Source: G965267185 sp965267185
GTDB lineage: Bacteria; Pseudomonadota; Alphaproteobacteria; UBA6615
DNA length: 64,000 nt
NCBI GenBank assembly: GCA_965267185.1
Contig: OZ253937.1
Location: 2,914,001-2,978,000, forward strand
Direction of reading: 5' to 3'
Made by a program: the position numbers and the translations under genes. The notes beneath the pieces are model-generated. The model was not told the DNA's origin. It saw nothing but the letters and a program-made list of their open reading frames with translations, and searched no databases. Shown one piece after another: positions 51,831 through 60,383 of this stretch (positions within the stretch are counted from its first letter, which is position 1; every line of letters starts with the position of its first letter).

Positions 51831-52984
51831 CAGCCGCCTCACCTCCAAGCGTGTGTCTTTTTACGCGCGCCCTGGAAATCGGGGGCGCCGAACGTCAGCT
51901 GGTCACCCTTGCACGCGCCCTCGATCGCAGCTGCATCGAGCCAACCGTATTGACATATTATCCCGACGGACCGCTGGCTGCGGAGTTATCGGACGCTGGA
52001 ATTCGGCATGCCAGCTTATTTAAACGCGGACGGTGGGATGTCGTCGGATTTACCGCCCGCCTCGCGCGCTGGCTTCAGTTCAACCGGCCCGACGTACTGC
52101 ACAGTTTTCTCACCACGGACAATTTGTTCGCCGCGATCGCGGGCCGCTTTGCGCGCCGTCCTCATCTCGTCTGGGGGGCCAGAGCGACTTATATGGACTT
52201 ATCTCGTTTCGACATGGCGGCGCGTCTGACCTATTGGTTGGAAGGCCGGTTCGCGAACAGCCCTGAGACGATCGTCGCCAACGCTCACGCCGGCCGGACG
52301 CATCTTGTTGCCCGTGGTTTTCGCGAAGACCGCATTCGCGTTGTTCCCAACGGCATCGACACGGCCCGCTTCCGGCCGAACCCAGAAACGCGCACCCGTC
52401 AGCGCACCGCCTGGGGTGTCGCTGACGACGACCTCGTGATCGGCTGTGTCGCCCGGCTCGATCCGATGAAAGACCACGAAACGCTGCTCGCCGCCTTCGC
52501 CCCCCTGGCCAAAGAGGCGCCGGGTGTCCACCTCGTATGCGTCGGCGGCGGGGAGCGTGCAAGTCAATTGCAAGACTTGGCGAATACGCTAGGGGTTTCC
52601 GAACGTGTGGTCTGGACCGGCGCCACCGGCGACGTGGAAACCCTCTATCCTGGCTTCGACCTCCACGTGTCGACATCCTATGGCGAGGCTTTCCCCAATG
52701 CGGTCGCCGAGGCTATGGCCGCCGGAACGCCAAATGTCGCAACAGACGTCGGCGACAGCGCGCGAATATTGGGAGAGACGGGCTGGCTCATTCCCCCCCG
52801 CGATCCGGAAAGTTTGACGAATGTCCTACACGCCGCACGAAACGACCGCGCTTCGTTTGCCACGCGTGGTGTGGCCGCACGCCAACGGATAGAGGACCGG
52901 TTTTCCGTTAAATCTATGGCTGCAGCGATGACCGAAATCTATCTCGGCCTCGCTGGGCGGACATCCGCGCTCGCCAACACTTAA
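51827..52984 (+). CDS. Glycosyltransferase family 4 protein
   Basis: A 385-residue GT4. LEIGGAERQLVTLARAL near residue 17, IVANAHAGRTHLVARGF near 150, IGCVARLDPMKDHETLLAAF near 205, and VSTSYGEAFPNAVAEAMAAGTP near 285 with the E-x7-E motif are all in place. Typical of sugar transferases acting on lipid-linked oligosaccharides. ATG overlaps the previous TGA. Four bases separate it from the next gene. Confidence 0.9.
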   Translation: MTAASPPSVCLFTRALEIGGAERQLVTLARALDRSCIEPTVLTYYPDGPLAAELSDAGIRHASLFKRGRWDVVGFTARLARWLQFNRPDVLHSFLTTDNLFAAIAGRFARRPHLVWGARATYMDLSRFDMAARLTYWLEGRFANSPETIVANAHAGRTHLVARGFREDRIRVVPNGIDTARFRPNPETRTRQRTAWGVADDDLVIGCVARLDPMKDHETLLAAFAPLAKEAPGVHLVCVGGGERASQLQDLANTLGVSERVVWTGATGDVETLYPGFDLHVSTSYGEAFPNAVAEAMAAGTPNVATDVGDSARILGETGWLIPPRDPESLTNVLHAARNDRASFATRGVAARQRIEDRFSVKSMAAAMTEIYLGLAGRTSALANT

Positions 52985-52988
52985 GCGA

Positions 52989-54059
52989 ATGACTGAGTTC
53001 TGCTTCGCCACTGTTGCTTCGCGCGGTTATATCGACCAGGCAGCCGGATTGATCTTGAACCTGCGGGAGTTCTATCCGGAGGCGAAGATTGTGATATGCG
53101 CTCTGGACACCGCCACCGAGCGAGCATTCGCGGATACCGGCGACGCGAACGTGGTCTGTGCGCCGGCGGCCGAGGTATGGGGCGATGTCTATTGGAATAA
53201 TTTGACCAGCCGGACGAGCGTACCCGAACGCGCTTTCGCGTCTAAATCCGCGCTCGCCGCATGGGCCGCGGAAACACTCGGAAGCTCTATCCTCATTCTC
53301 GATAGCGACCTCTTGTTTCTCGCCGCCATCGACGACGTGATCGAATCATTATCCGCCCACAATCTTTTGCTGGTGCCGGGTCGTCACCCTTGGCGCGACT
53401 GGCGAAAGACCCAACGGTTTGGCCTGTTCTCCGCCGGCATCATTGGCATTGGGCCACGCGCGCTACCCATGGCCCGCGCCTGGCGCGCCATGTGTTTTGA
53501 GGCCTGCATCGCAACCCGGTTTGCGGGCGTTTACTACGAGCAGAAGTATCTCGACTATTTTGTTTCTGCCGAGGGTCTCAAGATTTTGAATGACCCCGGC
53601 ATCAACGTGTCGCAGACACTACTCAAACTATTGGCGCCCCGGCGCGCTGCGGATGGCGTTTGGCAAGTCGGCGATGGCGTCCCGCTGCGTATCTACCACG
53701 CCAGCCGCAGTACCGATGAAAGCGTCGAGCTGGCACGCCTGAAGGCCGACTATAATCGCCGTGGCCTCGCCGCGTTGGGCTTAACCGATACGAAACCGGT
53801 AGCGCGCGAGACCAAGACCGGAAACCGTATCGGGCTTTCGGCGCTAACCCGCTTTTTGCGGATCGGCGGCGCCCTTGAAGGGCTAGCAAGTCTGCTGGAT
53901 GGGTTCAGCCGCCGGTTGATCTTTCTCCACCGCATTCTCACCGCCGACGATCATTCGCTGCGCACGCGAATTGCCGAAGCCGGCCGCTATCGCCAGCTCA
54001 AAGCCTCGCTCGAAGAAAACGCTTATGCGAACAACACCAAGGGCCCGGGAACATCGTGA
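52989..54059 (+). CDS. GT-A-like glycosyltransferase candidate
   Basis: A 356-residue protein. The beginning FCFATVASRGYIDQAAGLILNLREFYP fits a GT-A fold, and LILDSDLLFLAAIDDVI near residue 107 contains a DxD metal motif of GT8/GT32-like enzymes. GLFSAGIIGIGPRALPMARAW near 145 is also seen in such proteins. Probably a glycosyltransferase; family not certain. Its stop overlaps the GTG of the next methyltransferase gene. Confidence 0.6.
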   Translation: MTEFCFATVASRGYIDQAAGLILNLREFYPEAKIVICALDTATERAFADTGDANVVCAPAAEVWGDVYWNNLTSRTSVPERAFASKSALAAWAAETLGSSILILDSDLLFLAAIDDVIESLSAHNLLLVPGRHPWRDWRKTQRFGLFSAGIIGIGPRALPMARAWRAMCFEACIATRFAGVYYEQKYLDYFVSAEGLKILNDPGINVSQTLLKLLAPRRAADGVWQVGDGVPLRIYHASRSTDESVELARLKADYNRRGLAALGLTDTKPVARETKTGNRIGLSALTRFLRIGGALEGLASLLDGFSRRLIFLHRILTADDHSLRTRIAEAGRYRQLKASLEENAYANNTKGPGTS

Positions 54060-55060
54060 CCAGCTACACCAATTCTCAGTTCGACCGCACCGATGGCGCC
54101 GCTGGCCGCGCCATCGACGAAGCTGCCGTCCGGTCGATGTACGAAGAAGCGCCCTATCCCGACTTGGGCGCCGACCTGAAGGACCTGGAATCGTTTTTTC
54201 GGCCCGTCGCCGACGAACTCTCTCGGCGTAAGCAAGTACGCTTCCTCGATGTCGGCTGCGGCACCGGCCATATCCTGGTGGGCGTCGCCAAAAGACATCC
54301 CGACTGGGATTGCTGCGGCATCGACTTGTCGCAAGCGTCGCTCGATGTCGCGCGCCAACTTTCTGAGTTACACTATGCGCCGGTGACCCTGCATCGTGGG
54401 AGCTATCTCGAACCCCTGCCGTTCGACGGCGGGTCGTTCGACGTTATTTCAGCGATGGGGACCATCCACCACACTGCCGACCCGGCCGGCGCCATGCGGG
54501 CGTTGCGCGATGGCATGGCCGACGACGGGCTGATGCTGCTCCACCTTTATGGTTGGCGTTGCGATGCCGGAAAGTTCGATATCAAGGCCGTGTTGGATCT
54601 GCTCGAGCCGGATATCTCCAATCACGCCGTTCGCTTCGAACTCTATGACGGGCTGATGCGCCACCGGCAAGGACGGCTCCTGAATCGGATCGCCACGACT
54701 ACGCTCGCTGACCTTTACTACGGCACGCGAACCTGGCTGCGGAACTTTGGCCGGCGCGCCCGCAAAGAGAGCTGGTCTCCGCCCTGGACCGATCAGTTTA
54801 CCGCGCCAACGCCCCCCTGGATCGACCATTTTTGCCATCCGTGCGAGCGCGCCTACGAAGTGCCGGAGGTGCGTGAGCTCGTCGAGAGCACCGGGTTTCG
54901 TGTCGTGCACAACATGCGCCAAGGCATCGAGCACCGCCAGCTTATTCCGCCGGATTGGGGCGACCGCTACGAGGCTTTGGACGACTGGGATAAGCGGCGC
55001 ATGTCCGAATTGCTTGCGGACGGCGGCGGGTCGTTCGCAATGTGGCTGCGTAAGGTGTGA
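54056..55060 (+). CDS. Class I SAM methyltransferase
   Basis: A 334-residue protein. MYEEAPYPDLG near residue 30 and FLDVGCGTGHILVGVAK near 63 give the SAM motif, with CGIDLSQASLDVAR next and MGTIHHTADPAGAMRALRDGM near 140. The EEAPYP beginning resembles methyltransferases with an N-terminal acceptor lid. The last third is a helical extension unknown to me. Substrate unknown; perhaps a sugar hydroxyl. GTG start overlaps the upstream stop. Confidence 0.8.
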   Translation: MTSYTNSQFDRTDGAAGRAIDEAAVRSMYEEAPYPDLGADLKDLESFFRPVADELSRRKQVRFLDVGCGTGHILVGVAKRHPDWDCCGIDLSQASLDVARQLSELHYAPVTLHRGSYLEPLPFDGGSFDVISAMGTIHHTADPAGAMRALRDGMADDGLMLLHLYGWRCDAGKFDIKAVLDLLEPDISNHAVRFELYDGLMRHRQGRLLNRIATTTLADLYYGTRTWLRNFGRRARKESWSPPWTDQFTAPTPPWIDHFCHPCERAYEVPEVRELVESTGFRVVHNMRQGIEHRQLIPPDWGDRYEALDDWDKRRMSELLADGGGSFAMWLRKV

Positions 55061-55069
55061 CGCCGTCGC

Positions 55070-55774
55070 ATGATTAACGCATCGTCCGAGTTGAACTTTC
55101 TGTACCGGGGCTTGCGGAGCCTTGTGAAATTTCGTCTGCAGGCTGCGATTGCGTGGGTGCGCCATGGACACATCGTCCGGCGCCGCGCGATTGAGAGTTA
55201 TCTTGCCGCCCACCCGGTCCGCAAGCTTCATCTCGGTGCGTCTCAAGAACTCGACGGCTTCTTGAATTCGCAAGTTTTAGGCGCAGTACCTATCGATATT
55301 ACCGGGCGCCTGCCGCTGCCAGACCGGTCCTTCGATCTTTTTTACTCGTCTCACCTGGTCGAGCACATTCACCGGCGGCAGTTTTTAGACTTCTTGACCG
55401 ATTGCCGGCGTGTTCTCAAACCCGGCGGCATTAATATTGTCGCGACACCATCTGCGGAAAAGATCGCGCGCACGGTCTACGGGCCTGACGGGCCGGACAA
55501 AGACATGCTGATGGAGGCTGGCGCTCGTTTCTATCCTGAAGACTTCCACACACCGGCGCATCAACTCAACCTCACCATGCGGGCTTTCGGCCATCGCTTT
55601 CTCTACGATCTGGAGTTTATGCGCAAAGCCGGTCATGCGGCCGGATATGAGGAGGTCGAGCGGGTCGACAATCTCTCGCCCCCAGACCCAGTTCTCGGCG
55701 ATTACATCCGGGCTCACAAGCCACCCCGCTGGAATATCGAGACCGAGACCTTCGTTTTTCGGGCACCGCAATAG
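55070..55774 (+). CDS. SAM methyltransferase-like protein
   Basis: A 234-residue protein of the methyltransferase 11 type: KLHLGASQELDGFLNSQVLG near residue 51, DLFYSSHLVEHIHRRQFLDFL near 88, CRRVLKPGGINIVATPS near 112. The first motif (LGAS) is a shortened SAM loop. It is found alongside glycosyltransferases in many surface-glycan loci. Ends 33 bases before the third intact asnB-type gene. Confidence 0.77.
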   Translation: MINASSELNFLYRGLRSLVKFRLQAAIAWVRHGHIVRRRAIESYLAAHPVRKLHLGASQELDGFLNSQVLGAVPIDITGRLPLPDRSFDLFYSSHLVEHIHRRQFLDFLTDCRRVLKPGGINIVATPSAEKIARTVYGPDGPDKDMLMEAGARFYPEDFHTPAHQLNLTMRAFGHRFLYDLEFMRKAGHAAGYEEVERVDNLSPPDPVLGDYIRAHKPPRWNIETETFVFRAPQ

Positions 55775-55807
55775 CAACCCCTTGTTCGTGACTCTGGCGG
55801 AATAATC

Positions 55808-57769
55808 ATGTGCGGCTTAGCCGGCATCTACGCACCCGACAGCGCATACGATTCCACCGAGCTTGCAAGGCTCGCCGACCGCGCCGCCGCGGCGCTAGCG
55901 CACCGTGGCCCCGACGACAGCGACGCCTGGGCCGACGAAGCCGCTGGTATCGCATTCGGTCATCGGCGCTTGTCGATCATCGATCTCTCGCCATCGGGCC
56001 GTCAGCCCATGGCCTCCGCCGATGGGCGGTTCGTCATCGCCTACAACGGCGAAATCTACAATTTCCGCGATCTTCGAAAAGAGCTCGAGGACCTCGGCAT
56101 CGCATTCCGGGGCCACTCCGACACCGAAGTGTTGCTCGCAGCGATTTCGCGCTGGGGCCTGGTTCCGGCACTCGAACGAGCAAACGGTATGTTCGCGTTT
56201 GCCTTGTGGGACCGCGACTCGCGCACCCTTCATCTCGCCCGCGACCGGCTCGGACAGAAGCCGCTTTACTATGGCTGGGCCGGCAAGGCGTTGGTCTTCG
56301 GATCGGAACTCAAGGCACTCAGACAATTTCCCAATTTCGAGGCTGCGGTCGACAATAATGCCCTGACCTTACTGTTGCGCCACAGCGCGATCCCGGCGCC
56401 TTACTCAGTCTATCGCGATTGTTGGAAATTGATTCCAGGCACGGTTCTTTCCATCGACGCCGGACAGCTTGCCAATCGCGAATTGCCCAAGCCGGCGTCC
56501 TATTGGTCGGCAACCGACGTGGCGAGCGCCGGGCTTGCCGATCCATTCGATAAACCGGATGACGACGCAATCGAGTCGCTCGACAGTATCCTAAAAGATG
56601 CCGTCGGCAGTTGTATGGTATCCGACGTCCCCCTTGGAGCTTTTCTTTCCGGCGGCATCGATTCGTCGACGGTCGTTGCCCTCATGCAAGCGCAAAGCAA
56701 CCGGCCGATCAAAACCTTCTCGATCGGTTTCACCGAAGCTGACTACAACGAAGCCGTCGCGGCAGCAGCGGTCGCCGAACATCTTGGCACCGATCATACC
56801 GAGCTCTACATCACGCCAGCCGATGCGCAGGCCATTATCCCTAAGCTTCCGCAAATCTACGACGAGCCGTTCGCCGACTCGTCGCAAATCCCCACCTACC
56901 TGGTTTCGCAACTCGCCCGCCAAGAGGTGACCGTTAGCCTGTCGGGCGACGGCGGAGACGAGACTTTCGGCGGCTACAACCGCTACGCCTGGGCCAACAA
57001 TCTGAAGCGCGGCATCAACCTGACGCCGCTCGCACTACGCCGCCTGGCCCAACGTTGTCTCACTGGCGCCGCCCCGCGCCGCTGGGACGGTGCGTTTGCC
57101 ACCGTCGCCCCTTTGTTGCCGCGCCGGCGGCGCCACACACAAGTCGGTGACAAGCTTCACAAACTGGCCGAGATCGTCGACGCGCCAACGCGAGAAGAAA
57201 TGTATTGGCGCCTGGTCTCGCAATGGAAGCGGCCGTGCCAGGCAATCCCCGGCGCTACCGAACCGCAGACCCATCTGAGTGATCGAACGTCGTGGCCCAA
57301 CCTGCCGGATTTCACCGACCAGATCATGCTGCTGGATTCGCTGGTTTACTTGCCCGACGACATTTTAGTGAAGCTCGACCGCGCTGCCATGGCGGTTAGC
57401 CTCGAAAGCCGGGTTCCCTTCCTCGATCATAGTGTTTTCGCATTCGCCTGGAGGCTGCCGCGCCATCAAAAAGTCCGCAACGGCACCGGAAAATGGATTC
57501 TGCGCGAAGTTCTGGCGCGATATATTCCGCGGCCCCTGTTCGAACGCCCCAAGATGGGGTTCGGCGTACCGGTCGGCGATTGGTTGCGCGGCGACCTCCG
57601 GGAATGGGCCGAGGACTTGCTGTCGGAAGACCGCCTTAAACGCGGTGGGCTTTTTCAGCCAAATGTCGTTCGTAGTCTATGGACACAGCACCTGCGAGGC
57701 GACCGCAACCTGCAGCACCAACTTTGGCCGTTGCTGATGTTCGAATCGTGGCACGCCGCTACGGACTAG
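55808..57769 (+). CDS. asnB: Asparagine synthase-type glutamine amidotransferase
   Basis: A 653-residue class II amidotransferase with MCGLAGIYAP (Cys2), HRGPDDSDAW near residue 33, YNGEIYNF near 79, PP-motif FLSGGIDSSTVV near 278 and LSGDGGDETFGGYNRY near 378. It is the closest in length and motif order to asparagine synthetase B. It ends the long same-strand run and its last 11 bases overlap the end of the oppositely oriented YdcF-like gene. Role may be asparagine synthesis or sugar carboxamide formation. Confidence 0.9.
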   Translation: MCGLAGIYAPDSAYDSTELARLADRAAAALAHRGPDDSDAWADEAAGIAFGHRRLSIIDLSPSGRQPMASADGRFVIAYNGEIYNFRDLRKELEDLGIAFRGHSDTEVLLAAISRWGLVPALERANGMFAFALWDRDSRTLHLARDRLGQKPLYYGWAGKALVFGSELKALRQFPNFEAAVDNNALTLLLRHSAIPAPYSVYRDCWKLIPGTVLSIDAGQLANRELPKPASYWSATDVASAGLADPFDKPDDDAIESLDSILKDAVGSCMVSDVPLGAFLSGGIDSSTVVALMQAQSNRPIKTFSIGFTEADYNEAVAAAAVAEHLGTDHTELYITPADAQAIIPKLPQIYDEPFADSSQIPTYLVSQLARQEVTVSLSGDGGDETFGGYNRYAWANNLKRGINLTPLALRRLAQRCLTGAAPRRWDGAFATVAPLLPRRRRHTQVGDKLHKLAEIVDAPTREEMYWRLVSQWKRPCQAIPGATEPQTHLSDRTSWPNLPDFTDQIMLLDSLVYLPDDILVKLDRAAMAVSLESRVPFLDHSVFAFAWRLPRHQKVRNGTGKWILREVLARYIPRPLFERPKMGFGVPVGDWLRGDLREWAEDLLSEDRLKRGGLFQPNVVRSLWTQHLRGDRNLQHQLWPLLMFESWHAATD

Positions 57770-58610
57770 CGTTTGCTGAAAGGTCTCTTAGCCGCACCCG
57801 GCCGGAGACCAGGTACCAGGAGAGCCCGACATATTCGCGCCACGCTTGCCCCACACCACCCAGTCCGCGAGCACTCGGAATGAAATCGTAGACACGCGAC
57901 CGCGCCAACCGATGATCCGGTTCTGGCGGCGCCAAAGGAGAAGCGACGGGCTCGATCCCAAAACGCCGTAGCACCGCGCTCGCCCGCGCGATATGCGAAA
58001 GCCCCGTCACCAAGATAACTTTGTGTTGGCCTACATCGGGAAATCGCTCGGCAAGGATGCGTGCGACGGCCTCGCCGGTCTCGAAGGTGTCGCGGGCGGA
58101 ACTTTCCAATATCGTGCTCGCCGCAGGCGTGTCGACGAACTGGGCCGTCACTTCCGTTTCCGCTACCTGACCAGGTATCGGCGCGCCGCCGGATAGAATG
58201 ATCGGAAGTCCTGTCGACCGATGCAGTTGCCGGCCCGCGACGGTTCGCCGTATCGAGCCATCCTGCGGCCACCATCGGCCATCGGGATCGACAAAGGCGC
58301 CGGCGAGAAAGACGACAATCGCCGAGAATTTTTGCTCGCCCGCTTCGCTGTCGGCCGCCGAATAGCGCGGGGCTGCATTTGCTAGAGGTAGCAACAGGGC
58401 CTTACCCGTCACCGGCAGACTACCCACCACCAAAAACAAGACGGCAAGTCCAAGCAGCACTTTACCGATTCGCCGGCGCATAAATATCGCCCCGACAATC
58501 GCCAGCCAGACTGCCGGCATCGGCCAGATCACCAGGATATCGAGTAACGTGCGCATGGCCTCACGAATTCCGATCCGGTTTACCCGGCCCCGTTTTTTAT
58601 CTACCTGCAC
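57759..58610 (-). CDS. YdcF/DUF218-family membrane protein
   Basis: A 283-residue protein on the minus strand, the only one in the window. Two hydrophobic segments (LLDILVIWPMPAVWLAIVGA near residue 25 and VLLGLAVLFLVVGSLP near 50) suggest an N-terminal membrane anchor. The DUF218 core has AIVVFLAGAF, IILSGGAPIPG, ESSARDTFETGE and ILVTGLSHIARA. Relatives (ElyC, YdcF) affect cell-envelope sugar metabolism. The GTG start at 58610 is followed by an in-frame ATG at 58556. The gene is convergent with the asnB-type gene and overlaps it by 11 bases. Confidence 0.83.
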   Translation of the reverse strand: MQVDKKRGRVNRIGIREAMRTLLDILVIWPMPAVWLAIVGAIFMRRRIGKVLLGLAVLFLVVGSLPVTGKALLLPLANAAPRYSAADSEAGEQKFSAIVVFLAGAFVDPDGRWWPQDGSIRRTVAGRQLHRSTGLPIILSGGAPIPGQVAETEVTAQFVDTPAASTILESSARDTFETGEAVARILAERFPDVGQHKVILVTGLSHIARASAVLRRFGIEPVASPLAPPEPDHRLARSRVYDFIPSARGLGGVGQAWREYVGLSWYLVSGRVRLRDLSANASP

Positions 58611-58731
58611 ATCACTCTATCAGAACCGATAATGGTGTTCAGGCAAGTTGACGCGGTCCGAGAAAATTGATTTGTGAGACCGGTTAGTGCTGTACGCCAA
58701 AGATCGCAAACCGTGAGCTTCTGCCCAGACC

Positions 58732-59718
58732 ATGCCTGATTCGACCGAACCGCTACCCCGCATAGCCGCGGTAGGCTGTGGCTATTGGGGCCGCAACATC
58801 GTTCGTAATTTTGCCGGATTAGGTGCGTTGGTTTCGCTCTGCGACACCGACGCAACGGCAGCCAATGCATTAGGGGAAACCTACGGCGTAGAAGTGCGCC
58901 AGCTTAGCGACATTCTCGCCGACCCGCAGATCGACGCGCTCGCCATTGCCAGCCCCGCGGCAACCCATGCCGAAATTACCCTCAGTGCGCTACAGGCCGG
59001 CAAACATGTGTTTGTCGAAAAACCGATGGCGCTCAATGTCGCCGACGCTGAAGTTCTGGTCCAAACGGCGGCGGCAAACGATCAAATCCTAATGGTCGGC
59101 CATCTGCTGCAATACCATCCGGCTTTCGTCACGTTGAAGGACATGGTCGATCAGGGCCGGCTCGGAAAGCTGCGTTATCTATACTCAAACCGCCTTAATC
59201 TCGGCCGCGTCCGGCGTGAGGAAAACATCTTGTGGAGTTTCGCACCGCACGACATCTCGATGATCCTGGCCCTGGTTGGCGAGGAACCTACATCGGTCGC
59301 CGCAATCGGACACAGCTATCTACAGAAGACGGTGCCGGATACGACAACGACCCATTTGTCGTTTCCCAGCGGACAAAGCGCCCATATTCATGTTTCCTGG
59401 CTGCATCCCTTCAAAGATCAAAAGCTTGTCGTGGTCGCCGAAGACGGCATGGCCGTTTTCGACGACACGCTGGACTGGTCTGAAAAGCTTGTCGTGTACC
59501 CCCACCGCGTCGACGTGACGGACGAAGTGCCAACGGCGGTACGGGCCGAGGCGGAAGCAATCGCACTAATGGAAGCCGAACCGCTCGCAGCCGAGTGCCA
59601 GCACTTTATCGACTGCCTGCAGGCAAAAGAGCCACCACGCACCGATGGCGCGGAAGGACTACGCGTACTGCGCGTTCTCCATGCTGCCGAGCAACAATTA
59701 CGAAATCAAAGCGAATGA
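58732..59718 (+). CDS. wlbA: Gfo/Idh/MocA oxidoreductase (WlbA/WbpB-like)
   Basis: A 328-residue protein. AAVGCGYWGRNIVRNF near residue 12 is the Rossmann motif, VEKPMAL near 101 the EKP motif, and FAPHDISMILAL near 178 the C-terminal catalytic region. It begins an operon with a hexapeptide acetyltransferase, a DegT aminotransferase and a UDP-GlcNAc 2-epimerase. This order matches the WlbA-WlbB-WlbC-WlbD route to UDP-2,3-diacetamido sugars, where this enzyme would oxidise C3 of UDP-GlcNAc-uronate. The substrate is inferred from order, not shown. Confidence 0.82.
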   Translation: MPDSTEPLPRIAAVGCGYWGRNIVRNFAGLGALVSLCDTDATAANALGETYGVEVRQLSDILADPQIDALAIASPAATHAEITLSALQAGKHVFVEKPMALNVADAEVLVQTAAANDQILMVGHLLQYHPAFVTLKDMVDQGRLGKLRYLYSNRLNLGRVRREENILWSFAPHDISMILALVGEEPTSVAAIGHSYLQKTVPDTTTTHLSFPSGQSAHIHVSWLHPFKDQKLVVVAEDGMAVFDDTLDWSEKLVVYPHRVDVTDEVPTAVRAEAEAIALMEAEPLAAECQHFIDCLQAKEPPRTDGAEGLRVLRVLHAAEQQLRNQSE

Positions 59719-60323
59719 CTGCCGCAAAAATACCGGATGGCGTTACCGTTCACGAATCGGCTTATGTCGACGAGCCGTGCCAAATCGGCGAAGGCACGCG
59801 CATCTGGCATTTCAGCCACGTGCTGCCCGGATCGGTCCTCGGCCGCAACTGCTCGCTCGGCCAGAACGTGATGATCGGCCCCGACGTTACCATCGGCAAC
59901 GATTGCAAAATCCAAAACAACGTCAGCATCTATGCCAGCGTTACTCTAGAAGACGATGTATTTGTCGGACCGAGTGCAGTCTTTACGAACGTCAATACCC
60001 CGCGCGCAACGATCGACCGGAAGTCGGAGTTTCTGCCCACGACGGTGCGCCGCGGAGCGACAATCGGCGCCAACGCCACGATCGTCTGCGGCGTCACATT
60101 AGGAGAGTACAGCTTCGTCGCCGCAGGGGCAGTGGTAACGGCCGATGTACCGCCACACGCGCTGGTCGCCGGCTTGCCGGCACGCCTTGCCGGTTGGGTC
60201 GGCCACGCCGGCGAACGACTGACCCAGGCGCCGGGATCGAACGATTTGGTATGTCCGCGAACCGGACAACGGTATCGGCTGGAGGGAGAACAGACCCTCC
60301 TCGAAATCGGCGATGGCTCATAA
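59715..60323 (+). CDS. wlbB: Hexapeptide N-acetyltransferase (WlbB/WbpD-like)
   Basis: A 202-residue left-handed beta-helix protein: VHESAYVDEPCQIGEGTRIW at the start, VLGRNCSLGQNVMIGPDVTIG near 43, FVGPSAVFTNVNTPRA near 90 and VVTADVPPHALVAGLPAR near 145. WIWHFSHV-like and the TNVNTPRA loop are hallmarks of the WbpD/WlbB 3-N-acetyltransferases. ATG overlaps the previous TGA. It would acetylate the 3-amino group made by the following aminotransferase. Confidence 0.85.
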   Translation: MTAAKIPDGVTVHESAYVDEPCQIGEGTRIWHFSHVLPGSVLGRNCSLGQNVMIGPDVTIGNDCKIQNNVSIYASVTLEDDVFVGPSAVFTNVNTPRATIDRKSEFLPTTVRRGATIGANATIVCGVTLGEYSFVAAGAVVTADVPPHALVAGLPARLAGWVGHAGERLTQAPGSNDLVCPRTGQRYRLEGEQTLLEIGDGS

Positions 60324-60383
60324 ACGAAAAAACAACTTGGCTCGCCACAACGATGGGCGACGACGTATTTAGGTCACGACACC

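Noticed and set aside
57782..57810. GGTCTC/GAGACC inverted repeat after the last asnB-type gene
   Set aside because: A 17-base loop, no T tract, and it lies in the coding end of the YdcF-like gene; too weak to call a terminator.
58648..58671. TTGACG as a -35 for the WlbA-type operon
   Set aside because: No acceptable -10 at 16-18 bases; not called as a promoter.
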